A stretch of DNA of 64,000 nucleotides. It comes from Bacteroidales bacterium (lineage in GTDB: Bacteria > Bacteroidota > Bacteroidia > Bacteroidales > Marinilabiliaceae). Shown in pieces: positions 33,444-42,923 of the stretch. The stretch's first letter is position 1, and each line of letters starts with the position of its first letter. A program made the position numbers and the translations under genes. Location of the stretch: NCBI GenBank assembly GCA_017417385.1, contig JAFPZF010000093.1, positions 1 to 64,000 of the forward strand, in the 5' to 3' direction. The notes under the pieces were generated by a model, which searched no databases, had not been told where the DNA came from, and saw only the letters and a program-made list of their open reading frames with translations.

Positions 33444-33899
33444 ATGGTACCGATGAGAAACAACAGCAACAACCTGATGAACACGGGCGCTTGGCTTCCA
33501 CGCTTCTGGAACACCATCTTCGATGACAACTGGGAGTGGCTCAACAAGACTCAGAAGATGACCCCAGCCGTCAACGTCTCCGAGGACGATAAGGCTTACA
33601 CCGTAGAAGTCGCAGTGCCCGGCATCCGCAAGGAGGACTGCAACGTCCGACTCAACGACGACACTCTCTCCGTCACCGTCGAGTGCAAACAGGAAAACTC
33701 CGAGGAACAACAGAAGAACCGCAACTTCCTGCGAAAGGAATTCTCCTACACCGGCTTCAACCAGAGCTTCGCTCTGCCTGATAACGTCGACCGGCAGAAT
33801 ATCGCCGCTAAGGTCGCCGATGGCATCCTCGCTATCACCCTCCCAAAAAAGGAGGTCAAGGAGGACGACAACGCTTGGACTGACATCGAGGTAGGATAA
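33444..33899 (+). CDS. Small heat-shock protein (Hsp20/alpha-crystallin), copy 2
   Basis: A 151-residue duplicate of the preceding gene. From about 33600 to the stop the two genes are almost identical at the DNA level, whereas the first 120 to 150 bases carry many silent and a few amino-acid changes (NSNNLMNTGAWLPRFWN against NGNNLMNTSAWLPRFWN). The leader GTCAGAATTTAAAAAGT and the CTAATTGGAGGAC ribosome site are repeated too, so the duplicated unit is about 517 bases. A strong terminator follows. Confidence 0.95.
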   Translation: MVPMRNNSNNLMNTGAWLPRFWNTIFDDNWEWLNKTQKMTPAVNVSEDDKAYTVEVAVPGIRKEDCNVRLNDDTLSVTVECKQENSEEQQKNRNFLRKEFSYTGFNQSFALPDNVDRQNIAAKVADGILAITLPKKEVKEDDNAWTDIEVG

Positions 33900-33936
33900 C
33901 TCCCCCTACCATCGAATTTATTAGACTCTACAAGAA

Positions 33937-33980
33937 AGAGAGGACTGATGCTCGCACGCACCAGCCCTCTCTCTCTTTTC
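33937..33980 (+). terminator. Terminator of the Hsp20 pair
   Basis: AGAGAGGACTGATGC pairs with GCACCAGCCCTCTCT with two mismatches, followed by CTCTTTT. Confidence 0.65.
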
Positions 33981-34009
33981 CAACCCACTCCTTGACCCCG
34001 CAAACTATT

Positions 34010-34044
34010 AAGAGGCCGCCAGGCTCTCTGTCTGGCGACCTCTT
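34010..34044. terminator. Second hairpin in the Hsp20/coiled-coil gene gap
   Basis: AAGAGG-CC-GCCAG pairs with CTGGC-GA-CCTCTT; no T tract follows on either side. The rest of 33981-34358 contains only short repeats of CTAAGGCTAAG (about 34100-34140) and no gene. Confidence 0.45.
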
Positions 34045-34358
34045 CCTATGTCCTGAAAAAAATAGTTGTTGATAAGATTGGTGTGTAGTCTGCGGCGAAG
34101 TCTAAGGCTAAGGCCTGCGCTGCCAAGCTAAGGCTAAGAAGTAGATTTTGCGGCAGTGCAGTCTGGCTGTTCTGACTGATCGGTCTATATGATGACCCTG
34201 AGTCCTGAATGCTCGGATCTACTTACTCCAAGCTAATTGCTGCCGAATGAAATCGCCAACAAATAAAAAGAATGAATCCCAACCTTATCAACACAAATGG
34301 GCGATAGAATTTAATATGGTTCAAGTCAACCCAACCTATTTTTCTTTTCCCTTCCCCG

Positions 34359-35270
34359 CTACTTTAGGTTCGAGAGGTATGTATATGTCTCCTCCAGCTC
34401 CTTCGGCAGCGTCAGGCGTATCCTGCTCACCCTCTCGAGCTCTGCGTTCTTCCAGACTCCCATGTCTATCCTGAGCAGCGCTATCTGCGACTCGTACTGG
34501 CTCATCGCCTTGTCATAATCCCCCATCGCCTTCTTCGCGCGCTCGGCCTGCTCGTTCCTCATGGCGTCGAGCTTCTTCCTTAGCTGCGACTTCATCTGGT
34601 TCAGCTCCTTCTCGACTTCCCTATACTCATACTGGAGCTGGTTGAACTTCTCGTCAACGGTCTCCGGCGCTATCGACGGCTCCCTGTGGACGATGATGGT
34701 GTCCTTCCCTCGTCCGTCCGTGTCGTATGGCTTCGTCGTCGCCTCGTGCACTGCCTTCCGCGCCTTGTCCATCGGACAGTTCTTGTGTATGAACTGCCCA
34801 TACACAGACGCCTTAGCCTCCAGCTCCAGGTACTTTTGCCGCTCCGCGACTGTCAACGTCTTTATCGCATCTTCCATGTCCATCTCGTCCTCTTCCTCGG
34901 GCCTGACTGGCTTCTCGGGATACTCTCGCCCCTGCTCCTTGGCCCACTCCTTGAGATCGACCTTCCCGTTCACATTCGACCGTTCCTCCTCTATCGCCGT
35001 CCTCGCCTCTGCAAACCAGCTGATGAAGGCGTTCATCCTCGACATCACTGATATCGCCTCGTCTATCGGCGTCAAGTCTGTCGTCCCCGCTCCCGTCTGC
35101 TTCGGTTCCGAACTCGTCCCTACTATGTCTATGTATGAATTTACGAACGATATGTCCGCCAATATCTCCTCATATCTCGTCTTCACCTGCGTGGCCACTG
35201 CACATAGATGGCTCGCCGACGTCTCCGTCAGTCCTTTGGTGTTCTCCTCTGCGAAAAATACGTTTCTCAT
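34359..35270 (-). CDS. Coiled-coil protein of unknown function
   Basis: A 303-residue soluble protein. The first 100 residues are helical with Ser/Thr-rich turns (NTKGLTETSASHLCAVATQ), the middle holds an acidic Pro/Glu segment (PEKPVRPEEEDEMDMED) and KYLELEAKASVYGQF, and residues about 205-290 form a long coiled coil. It starts with MRNVFFAEEN. I do not recognise the family; length and layout suggest a scaffold or structural protein. It has its own promoter and is downstream of, but not linked with, dnaE. Confidence 0.65.
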   Translation of the reverse strand: MRNVFFAEENTKGLTETSASHLCAVATQVKTRYEEILADISFVNSYIDIVGTSSEPKQTGAGTTDLTPIDEAISVMSRMNAFISWFAEARTAIEEERSNVNGKVDLKEWAKEQGREYPEKPVRPEEEDEMDMEDAIKTLTVAERQKYLELEAKASVYGQFIHKNCPMDKARKAVHEATTKPYDTDGRGKDTIIVHREPSIAPETVDEKFNQLQYEYREVEKELNQMKSQLRKKLDAMRNEQAERAKKAMGDYDKAMSQYESQIALLRIDMGVWKNAELERVSRIRLTLPKELEETYTYLSNLK

Positions 35271-35354
35271 AACTTCTTCTTTTGTTGTTCTCCCGTGGAA
35301 GGCCCCCTTCCGTTAGCTTCTCATTAGCGTTCTTTCCTTGCACCCTCCACTTCA

Positions 35355-35385
35355 CAAATTTACTCCTTTCCTTCTAATTTTCAAC
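35355..35385 (-). promoter_or_regulatory. Promoter of the coiled-coil gene
   Basis: TAAATTTG at 35362-35355 with GTTG at 35385-35382 on the minus strand, 19 bases apart; the leader would be about 80 bases. The adjoining 35475-35555 is a polypyrimidine tract right behind dnaE. Confidence 0.55.
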
Positions 35386-35554
35386 ATCCCAATCTCCTTT
35401 TTGCTCGCCACAACAAATAGAGAGAGACGCCGCCAGCCTCCCCGACCGACAGCGCCCCCTTTCCTATCCTCTGTTTTTAATATCTCCTCTTTTCTTTCTT
35501 CCTCTTCTCTCCCACTTCTCTCCCCCTTCTCTCCTTCTCCCCCCCTTCTTCCCC

Positions 35555-38500
35555 CTACCCTACCTGCATAGTCAGCCCATCGACACTCTCGACGACATCG
35601 ACTATCTTCTTCCCGAGCTCGACGGAGTACGTCTGGCTCATCATCCTCAGGTCTATGTGCCTGTTGTTGTCATATATCCTGAACTTAACCGGCACGACTG
35701 GCGCAGCATCTGCCTGCTGCTGCATTCCGCCGACGTTCATCTTGTTCTCCTGCAACGCGTCTCCGAGCAGGTCCACGAGGCTCGCATCCAGCTTGCTCAG
35801 GTCTATCTCGAACGTGACGCTGTGGACCCCTCCACTCTTCATCATGTCCGCCATGTATATGACCTTCGCTATGTTCTTGTTGACCCTGTCATTATACTGG
35901 CTCTTCTCGATTCTCCCACTGATGCAGACGTACGCATTCGGCGTCATGTACTGAGCATACTGGGCATAGTCCTTCGCAAAGAGTGGGAAGTCCGCTCCTC
36001 CATCCATATCCTCGATATGCGCTATCATATACGGCGTCTGCTTCTTCGTCATTCCTGTCCTGACGCCCGTGACGATTCCCGCCACCGTGAAGTTCCGACC
36101 GACCATCTGCGGGAGATTGTCGTCCTGCAGCTCAGACAGCTTCGTGTTCACGAGATACCTTATCTCGAAACTGAACTCCTCCAGCGGATGGCTCGACAGG
36201 TATATCCCGACGACCTCCTTCTCCCTGTTCAGCCTCTCCATCGTGCTCCACTCGTTCACTATCTCCGGCAACTTCGGATGCGTCACCCCTATCGCCGACA
36301 CGTCTCCGAATAGGCTCGCCTGGCTGACCAGCTGGTCCTCCTGATAGTTAGCCCCGTATTTGACCAGTATCTCGCTTCCCGTCATCCCCTGAGGGTTCTG
36401 TGCGAAGAACTGCTCCCTCTTGGTGTCACCGATGCTGTCAAACGCCCCAGATAGCGCCAGGAACTCTATGGTCTTCCTGTTGCACGCCGTCAGGCTCACC
36501 CTCTCGACAAAGTCATATATCGACTTGAACTCCCCGTTCTTCGCGCGCTCGGCTATTATGTTCTCGACGGCACTCTCCCCGACGCCCTTCACGCCGCCTA
36601 GTCCAAACACTACCGCCCCGTCCTTCGAGACGCTGAAGTTCAGCTCCGAACTGTTCACGTCCGGTCCCTTCACCTTCAGCCCCATGTTCTTGCACTCCTC
36701 CATGTACTTGGAGACGCCCTTGATGTCGTCCTTGACGCTCGTCAGCAGCGCCGCCATGTACTCCGCAGGATAGTGCGTCTTTAGCCACGCCGTCTGATAG
36801 CTGACCCACGAGTAGCACGTCGCATGGCTCTTGTTGAATGCGTATGACGCGAACTTCTCCCAGTCTGCCCATATCTTCTCCAGCGTCTCCGCCTTGTGTC
36901 CGTTCTTCTCCCCTCCATTGATGAACTTCGGCTTCAGCGAGTTCAAGACTGCTATCTGCTTCTTTCCCATCGCCTTACGTAGCTGGTCACTCTCGCCTCG
37001 CGTGAAGTCTGCCAAGAGTCTCGATAGTAGCATCACCTGCTCCTGATACACCGTGACCCCATACGTGTCCTTCAGGTACTTCTCCATGCAAGGGATGTCA
37101 TACGTGATCTCCTCCTTCCCCTGCTTCCTCGCAATGAACTGAGGGATGTAGTCCATAGGTCCCGGCCTGTACAACGCGTTCATCGCTATCAGGTCCTCAA
37201 AGACTGTCGGCTTCAACTCCTTAAGGTACTTCTGCATGCCCGCACTCTCGAACTGGAACGTTCCCATCGTCCGCCCCTCGGCATATAGCTTATACACCTC
37301 CGGGTCGTCTATCGGGACGCTGAATATGTCGACATCTACCCCATGTCCCTTCTTGATGAGCCTGACTGCCTCCTTCATGATGGAGAGCGTGATAAGCCCG
37401 AGGAAGTCCATCTTGATGAGGCCTACGCTCTCGACGAAGTGTCCGTCATACTGCGTCACCTGCACGTTCTCCCCCGTGGTCTTATCTTTGACGGTGCCTA
37501 TCGGCGCAAACTTGCTCAGGTCGTCCGCGCCTATGATGAAGCCGCACGCATGGATGCCCGTCTGCCTCACTGTGTCCTCCAGCTCCTCGGCATAGTGTAG
37601 CATGCTCGAGACGTTCTCGTCGCCATGCTCGACGGCCTCCTTCAGCTCGGGTATCAACCGGAAGCAGTTCGCCAGAGTGACCTTCGGTATCTTCTTGGTC
37701 TTCGGATCTGCAAATGTCTCGGGAAACTTGTCCGGGACGAACTTGACGAGCTCGTTCACGGTCCCGAGCGGTACTCCCTGCACTCGACCGACATCCTTGA
37801 TGGAGCTCTTCGCCGCCATGGTGCCAAACGTGATGAGGTGAGCGACGTGGTCACCGCCGTACTTCTTCGTCACCCACTCCAGGACTTTCCCTCGCCCTGC
37901 ATCGTCGAAGTCGACGTCAATATCAGGCAGCGAGATACGGTCTGGATTGAGGAACCTCTCGAACAGCAGGTCATACTTCAACGGGTCTATATCGGTGATC
38001 CATAGGCAGTACGCGACGACCGAACCAGCCGCCGAACCACGCCCAGGCCCCACCCACACGCCGAGCTCCTCCCTCGCCGCCCTGATGTAGTCCATGACGA
38101 TGAGGAAGTATCCCGGGAATCCCATGGTCTTCATGATGTGCAGCTCGAACTTGATTCTCTCGGTCTGCTCCTCCGTCAACGTCTCCCCATATCTCTTGTG
38201 CGCCCCCTCCCACGCTATCTTCGCGAGGTAGTCGGCCTCCAGCTTCACTCTGTACAGCTTCTCGTAGCCACCGAGTCGCTTTATCTTCTCCTGCGCCTTC
38301 TCCTCGCTGAGGACGACGTTGCCGTTCTCGTCCCTCGTGAACTCGTTGAAGAGGTCCTCCTCGGTGTATTTCTTCCTATACTCCTCCTCGGTGCCGAACT
38401 CCGCCGGGATTTCGAACTTCGGCATTATCGGCCCAGAACCGATGCTGTATGGCTCTATCTTATCTACTATCTCCTGCGTGTTCTCGAGTGTCTCGGGATG

Positions 38501-39451
38501 GTCGGCAAAGAGCTCCGCCATCTCCTCCGGCGTCTTCAGCCACTCCTGCCACGTGTAGTGCATCCTCTTCTCGTCACTGACATTGGCGTTTGTCGAGAGG
38601 CATATTAGTCTGTCGTGCGCCTCCGCATGCTCCTTCTCCAGGAAGTGGCTGTCGTTCGTGCATATCACCTTCACCCCGCACCTCTCCGCCAACTCGAGTA
38701 TGATGGGGTTCACCTGATTCTGCCTCTCGATGACGTTGTGAGACGGATGCGTGACGGGCGTCGGATGCCGCTGTATCTCGAGATAGTAGTCGTCGCCAAA
38801 TATTCCTTTGAACCATCGTATGACCTTCTCGGCCTCCTCCGTCCTACGACCCATGATGAGCTGAGGTATCTCTCCACCGAGGCACGCCGACGAGCATATC
38901 ACGCCCTCATGATGCTTCTCGAGCAGCTCCTTGTCGATTCGCGGCTTCCCGTAGAATCCGTCTATCCACGAGACTGACACCATCTTGCACAGGTTCTTAT
39001 ACCCTGTCTTGTTCTTAGCCAGGAGTATCAGGTGGTAGCCAGACATGTCCAGGACACTCTCCCTACCTGTCTCGGGATCCGCAGCCTTTATGGTGTTGTC
39101 CTTGTCGGTCAGCTTCCTCCTCGCACAATACGCCTCGACTCCGAATATGGGCTTGAATATCTGTCCCTTGAGCTTCTCTATCTCCGCCTGCGCACCAGCC
39201 TTGGCCTCCTCCGTCGCAGCCTCGTCCTTCAGTATCGCCTCCTGCTCCTTTATCGCGTCCTTGACCTTCCCGTTCTTCTTGTCTACGTAGTCGGCGAACT
39301 CCTTCATGCCATACATGACGCCATGGTCCGTCAATGCGACGGAGTACATGCCGTTCTTTATGCACTTGTCGACTATCTCCGGCACCTTGCTCATGCCGTC
39401 AAGTATCGAGTAGTGGCTGTGCACGTGGAGGTGCGTGAATTTCTGTGCCAT
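35555..39451 (-). CDS. dnaE: DNA polymerase III alpha subunit
   Basis: A 1298-residue DnaE. The N-terminal PHP domain has THLHVHSHYSILDG (1-20) and the LTDHGVMYG motif. The polymerase core shows GPGRGSAAGSVVAYCL, the catalytic PDIDVDFDD, GVTVYQEQVM, the fingers-type KAMGKK and SHATCYSWVSYQTAWLK. A helix-hairpin-helix region, an OB fold (VAGIVTGVRTGMTKKQTPY) and a C-terminal tail-binding region follow. It is the replicative polymerase. The frame is open for 24 more codons upstream, but the family start is MAQKFTHLHVH (39451). Length is normal for Bacteroidetes DnaE. Confidence 0.97.
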   Translation of the reverse strand: MAQKFTHLHVHSHYSILDGMSKVPEIVDKCIKNGMYSVALTDHGVMYGMKEFADYVDKKNGKVKDAIKEQEAILKDEAATEEAKAGAQAEIEKLKGQIFKPIFGVEAYCARRKLTDKDNTIKAADPETGRESVLDMSGYHLILLAKNKTGYKNLCKMVSVSWIDGFYGKPRIDKELLEKHHEGVICSSACLGGEIPQLIMGRRTEEAEKVIRWFKGIFGDDYYLEIQRHPTPVTHPSHNVIERQNQVNPIILELAERCGVKVICTNDSHFLEKEHAEAHDRLICLSTNANVSDEKRMHYTWQEWLKTPEEMAELFADHPETLENTQEIVDKIEPYSIGSGPIMPKFEIPAEFGTEEEYRKKYTEEDLFNEFTRDENGNVVLSEEKAQEKIKRLGGYEKLYRVKLEADYLAKIAWEGAHKRYGETLTEEQTERIKFELHIMKTMGFPGYFLIVMDYIRAAREELGVWVGPGRGSAAGSVVAYCLWITDIDPLKYDLLFERFLNPDRISLPDIDVDFDDAGRGKVLEWVTKKYGGDHVAHLITFGTMAAKSSIKDVGRVQGVPLGTVNELVKFVPDKFPETFADPKTKKIPKVTLANCFRLIPELKEAVEHGDENVSSMLHYAEELEDTVRQTGIHACGFIIGADDLSKFAPIGTVKDKTTGENVQVTQYDGHFVESVGLIKMDFLGLITLSIMKEAVRLIKKGHGVDVDIFSVPIDDPEVYKLYAEGRTMGTFQFESAGMQKYLKELKPTVFEDLIAMNALYRPGPMDYIPQFIARKQGKEEITYDIPCMEKYLKDTYGVTVYQEQVMLLSRLLADFTRGESDQLRKAMGKKQIAVLNSLKPKFINGGEKNGHKAETLEKIWADWEKFASYAFNKSHATCYSWVSYQTAWLKTHYPAEYMAALLTSVKDDIKGVSKYMEECKNMGLKVKGPDVNSSELNFSVSKDGAVVFGLGGVKGVGESAVENIIAERAKNGEFKSIYDFVERVSLTACNRKTIEFLALSGAFDSIGDTKREQFFAQNPQGMTGSEILVKYGANYQEDQLVSQASLFGDVSAIGVTHPKLPEIVNEWSTMERLNREKEVVGIYLSSHPLEEFSFEIRYLVNTKLSELQDDNLPQMVGRNFTVAGIVTGVRTGMTKKQTPYMIAHIEDMDGGADFPLFAKDYAQYAQYMTPNAYVCISGRIEKSQYNDRVNKNIAKVIYMADMMKSGGVHSVTFEIDLSKLDASLVDLLGDALQENKMNVGGMQQQADAAPVVPVKFRIYDNNRHIDLRMMSQTYSVELGKKIVDVVESVDGLTMQVG

Positions 39452-39591
39452 ATATCTGTTTCTTTTTCCTGATGCGCAGCGTCTCCCGTCACCGCAATCT
39501 CCTTGCGGCAACATCTTCCACACTTACGCCTTGTAGACCCTGATTCGTCCCGTAAAGGTACGACACAGAATCGAATTTCCGAAATTTGGTT

Positions 39592-40164
39592 TTATACTTC
39601 TATGACCCGCCCCTCATTCTCTATCTTCTCACACCTGCTCCCCGTCATCGCCCCATTGCTGAATATGATTCCATTATGCTCCTCCAACCCATATCCCGAG
39701 TGGCAGTGCCCGAAAAGATGCACCCTCGGTCGCAGTCGCCAGACGGCCTCCCTTATCTCCTCGCTCCCGTACTCCCCGATGCCTTCCTCCGTCGAGAGGA
39801 CTCCCGCCGGCGGCTCATGTGTTATCAGGACTCCCACCCCTTCCGGGATCCGCCTCGGGTCTTGCATATACCCGAGCCCGAAGAACTTCACCCCCTCTAT
39901 CTCTACCTCATGGTGGCTGAGGAAGTGCAGACCCTCCGGCAGTTCCTCCACTCCCTCTGCATCGAGCAGACAGAAGTCATGATTCCCCGGCACGAATATC
40001 TTATGCCTGTGCGGCAGTTCGACCATCCAGTTCAAGAAGTCCAGCACCTCCTCCTCGGTCCCCATGTTCGTGAAGTCCCCGCTGTGCACAATCACGTCCC
40101 CCTCGGGCAGCCCCTCTATCTCTCTGTGCCGCCCGTGCGTATCAGATATGTGCACTATCCTCAT
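39592..40164 (-). CDS. Calcineurin-like metallophosphoesterase
   Basis: A 190-residue phosphoesterase with all five metal motifs: SDTHG (7-11), HSGDF, PGNHD, LITHEPP and GHCHSGYG. The small size and motif spacing fit the subfamily that hydrolyses phosphodiesters of nucleotides or similar small substrates; the substrate is not predictable. It follows the PD-(D/E)XK gene by 29 bases on the same strand and probably shares its transcript. Confidence 0.9.
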   Translation of the reverse strand: MRIVHISDTHGRHREIEGLPEGDVIVHSGDFTNMGTEEEVLDFLNWMVELPHRHKIFVPGNHDFCLLDAEGVEELPEGLHFLSHHEVEIEGVKFFGLGYMQDPRRIPEGVGVLITHEPPAGVLSTEEGIGEYGSEEIREAVWRLRPRVHLFGHCHSGYGLEEHNGIIFSNGAMTGSRCEKIENEGRVIEV

Positions 40165-40193
40165 TTTCTCCTTAGCAACCGCTCAATCCTATC

Positions 40194-41363
40194 TTAAAGG
40201 TCTCCCTTCTCCTTCATCTTATCCACTACTTCCCTTAACAGTTTATAGTATTTCTCCATCTCCTTCTTCAAATTCTCAAAGTATGACTCATAGTCCATCG
40301 TCCCTTTCTTAATTGTGCATACCTCGAACCAAATCTTACCATCTCGGTATATTTTCTTTGCCGCTTTGAGCTCCTCATTCTCATCCTCCCTTAAGGCATC
40401 TTCCAACTTACCCCAACATCTTCTCCCATCTTGCCACATCGTAATGTTGATGTGAAATTCAGCGATCGGATCTGGATCTTTGCCTTCTTCGAACAACGCC
40501 TCTATCCCGAACAAATAATTATCTCTGAATTGACTAAGCAAGCACCAATCAGCATAAACCTGCCATCCTCCTTCTCCTAAACGGCTCCTAAGCACTTCGT
40601 AGGCTTCTTTACGGGCGTTCCATCTGTTGTCTCTCCAAATCTTGATCTGCTTCTCCAACTCTGTCACGACCTTATAATTCTCCTCAAAGAACTTGTCCAA
40701 TTCCGTCTTTGCCATAATGTTTACCCTGTTTTTTACTGTTTGCATGAAATCCAACATGTGCACCAAGTACTTCTGGTTGCACTTCGATACATACTCGCCA
40801 AGTATCTTCTCTACCTTGTCAAATAGCTCCTTGTACAATACGACGACATATTTGTTATCCTCAGCCTTCTTCTCTTCATCGACACTAAGACTATGGCCTG
40901 TCAGTACTATGAATCGTTGATTCGGTATCTTCTTGTATGTTGTCTCTACGTAGACCCTATATTCTTTCAAATCGTTGTATAGAGGCGCCCAAATCTTGTT
41001 CTCAATAACAACAACCTGATTCTCTGTCTCGAGAACAAGGTCTATTCTATTTCCCGCCGTCGTCCTCTCCTCCGTCCGCGTTTCCATGTTGTAAACATCA
41101 GAGTCCTCCCATTGCTCGTTCTCTTTCACCTTATCATTCACAGCCATCTGAAGCGCACGAAACCACATGTATTTGAACCCATGTCGATTCCTCGGCTGAA
41201 AGAAGAACACCAGAATGCGACTGCATATCTCCTCGAACCGTTCCCCCGAATAGTGGCACAGTTCAAGAAATGGAGGCTCGTACTCCTCGATGGGGTATTC
41301 TGAGAATTTGTCCAAGAGCTCCTGGAACTCCTTTAGATCTTTGTCTGTCATTTCTTTGCTCAT
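40194..41363 (-). CDS. PD-(D/E)XK nuclease superfamily protein (PDDEXK_4 type)
   Basis: A 389-residue protein. The nuclease core is in the first half: RTEERTTAGNRIDLVLET (about 97-114) provides the catalytic Asp, and VVVIENKIWAPL the Glu-x-Lys. These match the PDDEXK_4 family, often found in defence or mobile loci. The second half is helical with no known motif. A -7 box (TAACTTTG, 41376-41369) ends five bases before ATG 41363, so the transcript may be leaderless, or translation may begin at the next Met (41351, MTDKDLKEF). A WYL regulator gene lies directly upstream. Confidence 0.7.
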   Translation of the reverse strand: MSKEMTDKDLKEFQELLDKFSEYPIEEYEPPFLELCHYSGERFEEICSRILVFFFQPRNRHGFKYMWFRALQMAVNDKVKENEQWEDSDVYNMETRTEERTTAGNRIDLVLETENQVVVIENKIWAPLYNDLKEYRVYVETTYKKIPNQRFIVLTGHSLSVDEEKKAEDNKYVVVLYKELFDKVEKILGEYVSKCNQKYLVHMLDFMQTVKNRVNIMAKTELDKFFEENYKVVTELEKQIKIWRDNRWNARKEAYEVLRSRLGEGGWQVYADWCLLSQFRDNYLFGIEALFEEGKDPDPIAEFHINITMWQDGRRCWGKLEDALREDENEELKAAKKIYRDGKIWFEVCTIKKGTMDYESYFENLKKEMEKYYKLLREVVDKMKEKGDL

Positions 41364-41368
41364 ATATT

Positions 41369-41398
41369 CAAAGTTACACATTTCTTTACTTTCGCAAA
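41369..41398 (-). promoter_or_regulatory. Promoter before the PD-(D/E)XK gene
   Basis: TTTG at 41398-41395 and TAACTTTG at 41376-41369 on the minus strand, 18 bases apart. It overlaps the end of the WYL gene and ends five bases before ATG 41363. Confidence 0.55.
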
Positions 41399-42312
41399 CA
41401 TTCTTTACCTTTTTTCTCTTCTCCCCTATACCTCTTCCTCATCGCATCTATCGTCCCTGCCACCTCCTCCCGGAACCATTGCGGCTCCAGCACCTCGACG
41501 CTGTCCCTGTGCCACAGTATCTCCTGCAAGAGGTCAAACGTAGGCCGCAGCCTGTACCTGAATATGCTGTATTTCTCTCCATTCTGCTCCCCTTTCTCCT
41601 CTTCCTCTTGCGACTCGTGTATCTTCAGCGTCCGGATATAGTCCGCCTGCTTCCCATACGCCTTCAGCCTCACAGTCTCTATCCCGGCATTCCCATCCAC
41701 TATGATCCCAAATCTGCCATTGAAATAATCCTCCGCGCTCCATCCCTCCTCCATCTCGAACGTCCCCTCCTTCGTCCGCAGACTCACTATCCTGTCAAGC
41801 GCATACGTCTTTACCCCCAATGCGCTCTTCCCGACCATATACCACCGCTGCCTGAACAGCTTCACGCAGTACGGCTCGACGTCAAACGTGCTCTCGTGGT
41901 CGTGCCAGAAACTATGATACGTCATGTTGAGCACCCTGTTCACCTTCATCGCCTCTATTACCGTCTGCAGATACTCCTCGCCCGAAGGAACTCTCTCTAT
42001 CACTATCCTGCCCTTTATCCGCTGGCAGCTCGACAACGTGTTCCCGACACTTATCGTGCTGAGCATCCAAGACTCTATGCTGTTCTTCTTGATATCCTCC
42101 TCGTTCTCTATGTAATATCTGTATGGAGGACACCCCTCGTTGACTATGTGTATTCCGAAAGTGTTCATTATAGCTTCTTTCCAGCGAATGAACGTCCGCG
42201 GCGGCAGATCTTCCTCCTTCTCGTCATACCACTTCCGCTTCAACTCTTCATAAGTTTTCCACCTCCCCAGTAAGGCCTTTATCAGCCATACGTATTTATA
42301 TTGCTTTTCCAT
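41386..42312 (-). CDS. WYL-domain transcriptional regulator
   Basis: A 308-residue protein with an N-terminal winged-helix-like region (KTYEELKRKWYDEKEEDLPP, then RTFIRWKEAIMNTFGI), a WYL domain (about 120-210: VNRVLNMTYHSFW, EPYCVKLFRQRWYMVGKSAL, YALDRIVSL) and the WCX domain (210-300). A charged stretch ESQEEEEKGEQNGEK lies in the latter. WYL proteins sense nucleotides or nucleic acids and often control defence genes. The neighbouring nuclease gene on the same strand is the obvious target. Confidence 0.85.
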   Translation of the reverse strand: MEKQYKYVWLIKALLGRWKTYEELKRKWYDEKEEDLPPRTFIRWKEAIMNTFGIHIVNEGCPPYRYYIENEEDIKKNSIESWMLSTISVGNTLSSCQRIKGRIVIERVPSGEEYLQTVIEAMKVNRVLNMTYHSFWHDHESTFDVEPYCVKLFRQRWYMVGKSALGVKTYALDRIVSLRTKEGTFEMEEGWSAEDYFNGRFGIIVDGNAGIETVRLKAYGKQADYIRTLKIHESQEEEEKGEQNGEKYSIFRYRLRPTFDLLQEILWHRDSVEVLEPQWFREEVAGTIDAMRKRYRGEEKKGKECLRK

Positions 42313-42340
42313 GTCTACTGCTTTTTATTGATTTATGCCG

Positions 42341-42348
42341 CAAATATA
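42341..42348 (-). promoter_or_regulatory. -7 promoter element of the WYL gene
   Basis: TATATTTG on the minus strand, 28 bases before ATG 42312. Confidence 0.45.
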
Positions 42349-42479
42349 AACCCCGCCCTACGCCATTTTGCGGCAGAACTTCAACTTTCTTCCATCTTTT
42401 TCAACTTTTTCTTTGTTTTCGCCCCTCGCATCCTCTTCGCGCTCAACATACGAAGGTAACATATTTATGTTGTAATCAA

Positions 42480-42710
42480 ATACTTCTCTCCGCTTCCCCG
42501 ACGACTCTGACGATTCTGACGATTCTGACGACTCCGATACCTCCGACCCTTCCGACCCTTCCGACAACCCTTTCTTCCCCTCCGACGACTCCGCCCCCTC
42601 CGATCCATTGCACATTGCTAATTGCTAATTGGGTTAGACCTGTATTAGACCTGGTATACCCTTCTCCCCCTTCTCCCCCTTCTCTCCCCGTCATTCCCCT
42701 CTCTGCAATT
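42480..42710. repeat. Degenerate tandem repeat, dispersed 20-mer and polypyrimidine tract
   Basis: 42500-42605 consists of imperfect 9-10 base units of the type GACGATTCT / GACGACTCC / GACCCTTCC. It is followed by TTGCACATTGCTAATTGCTA (42608-42627), which recurs at 57386-57405, and by a pyrimidine tract at 42660-42710. Similar GACGACTCCGAC and AATTCCTAATTCC units occur at 23676-23708. No gene is supported between 42313 and 42923. Confidence 0.6.
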
Positions 42711-42861
42711 CCCCTCTACGATACTCCTCCCCGACCTGCTCTCTCCCCCATTTTCGTGCGTAAACCTGCGGAAACTGCTCTAAAAAACCACTTTCCGCTG
42801 TTTTACGCACAAAATTTCACCCCGACGAGTCTTTTCCACGTCCCACATTCTGTCAACTATA

Positions 42862-42904
42862 TAAAGAAAAAGCGTCCTCCACCCTCGCTGGCTGAAGACG
42901 CTTC
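42862..42904 (-). terminator. Terminator of the second FISUMP gene
   Basis: On the minus strand AAGCGTC pairs with GACGCTT, which runs into TTTTCTTTATA. Confidence 0.7.
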
Positions 42905-42923
42905 TATATTCTCAGTATCTTCG

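Noticed and set aside
42500..42605. CRISPR array
   Set aside because: The units are degenerate 9-10 base repeats without unique spacers of constant length, and no cas gene is present.
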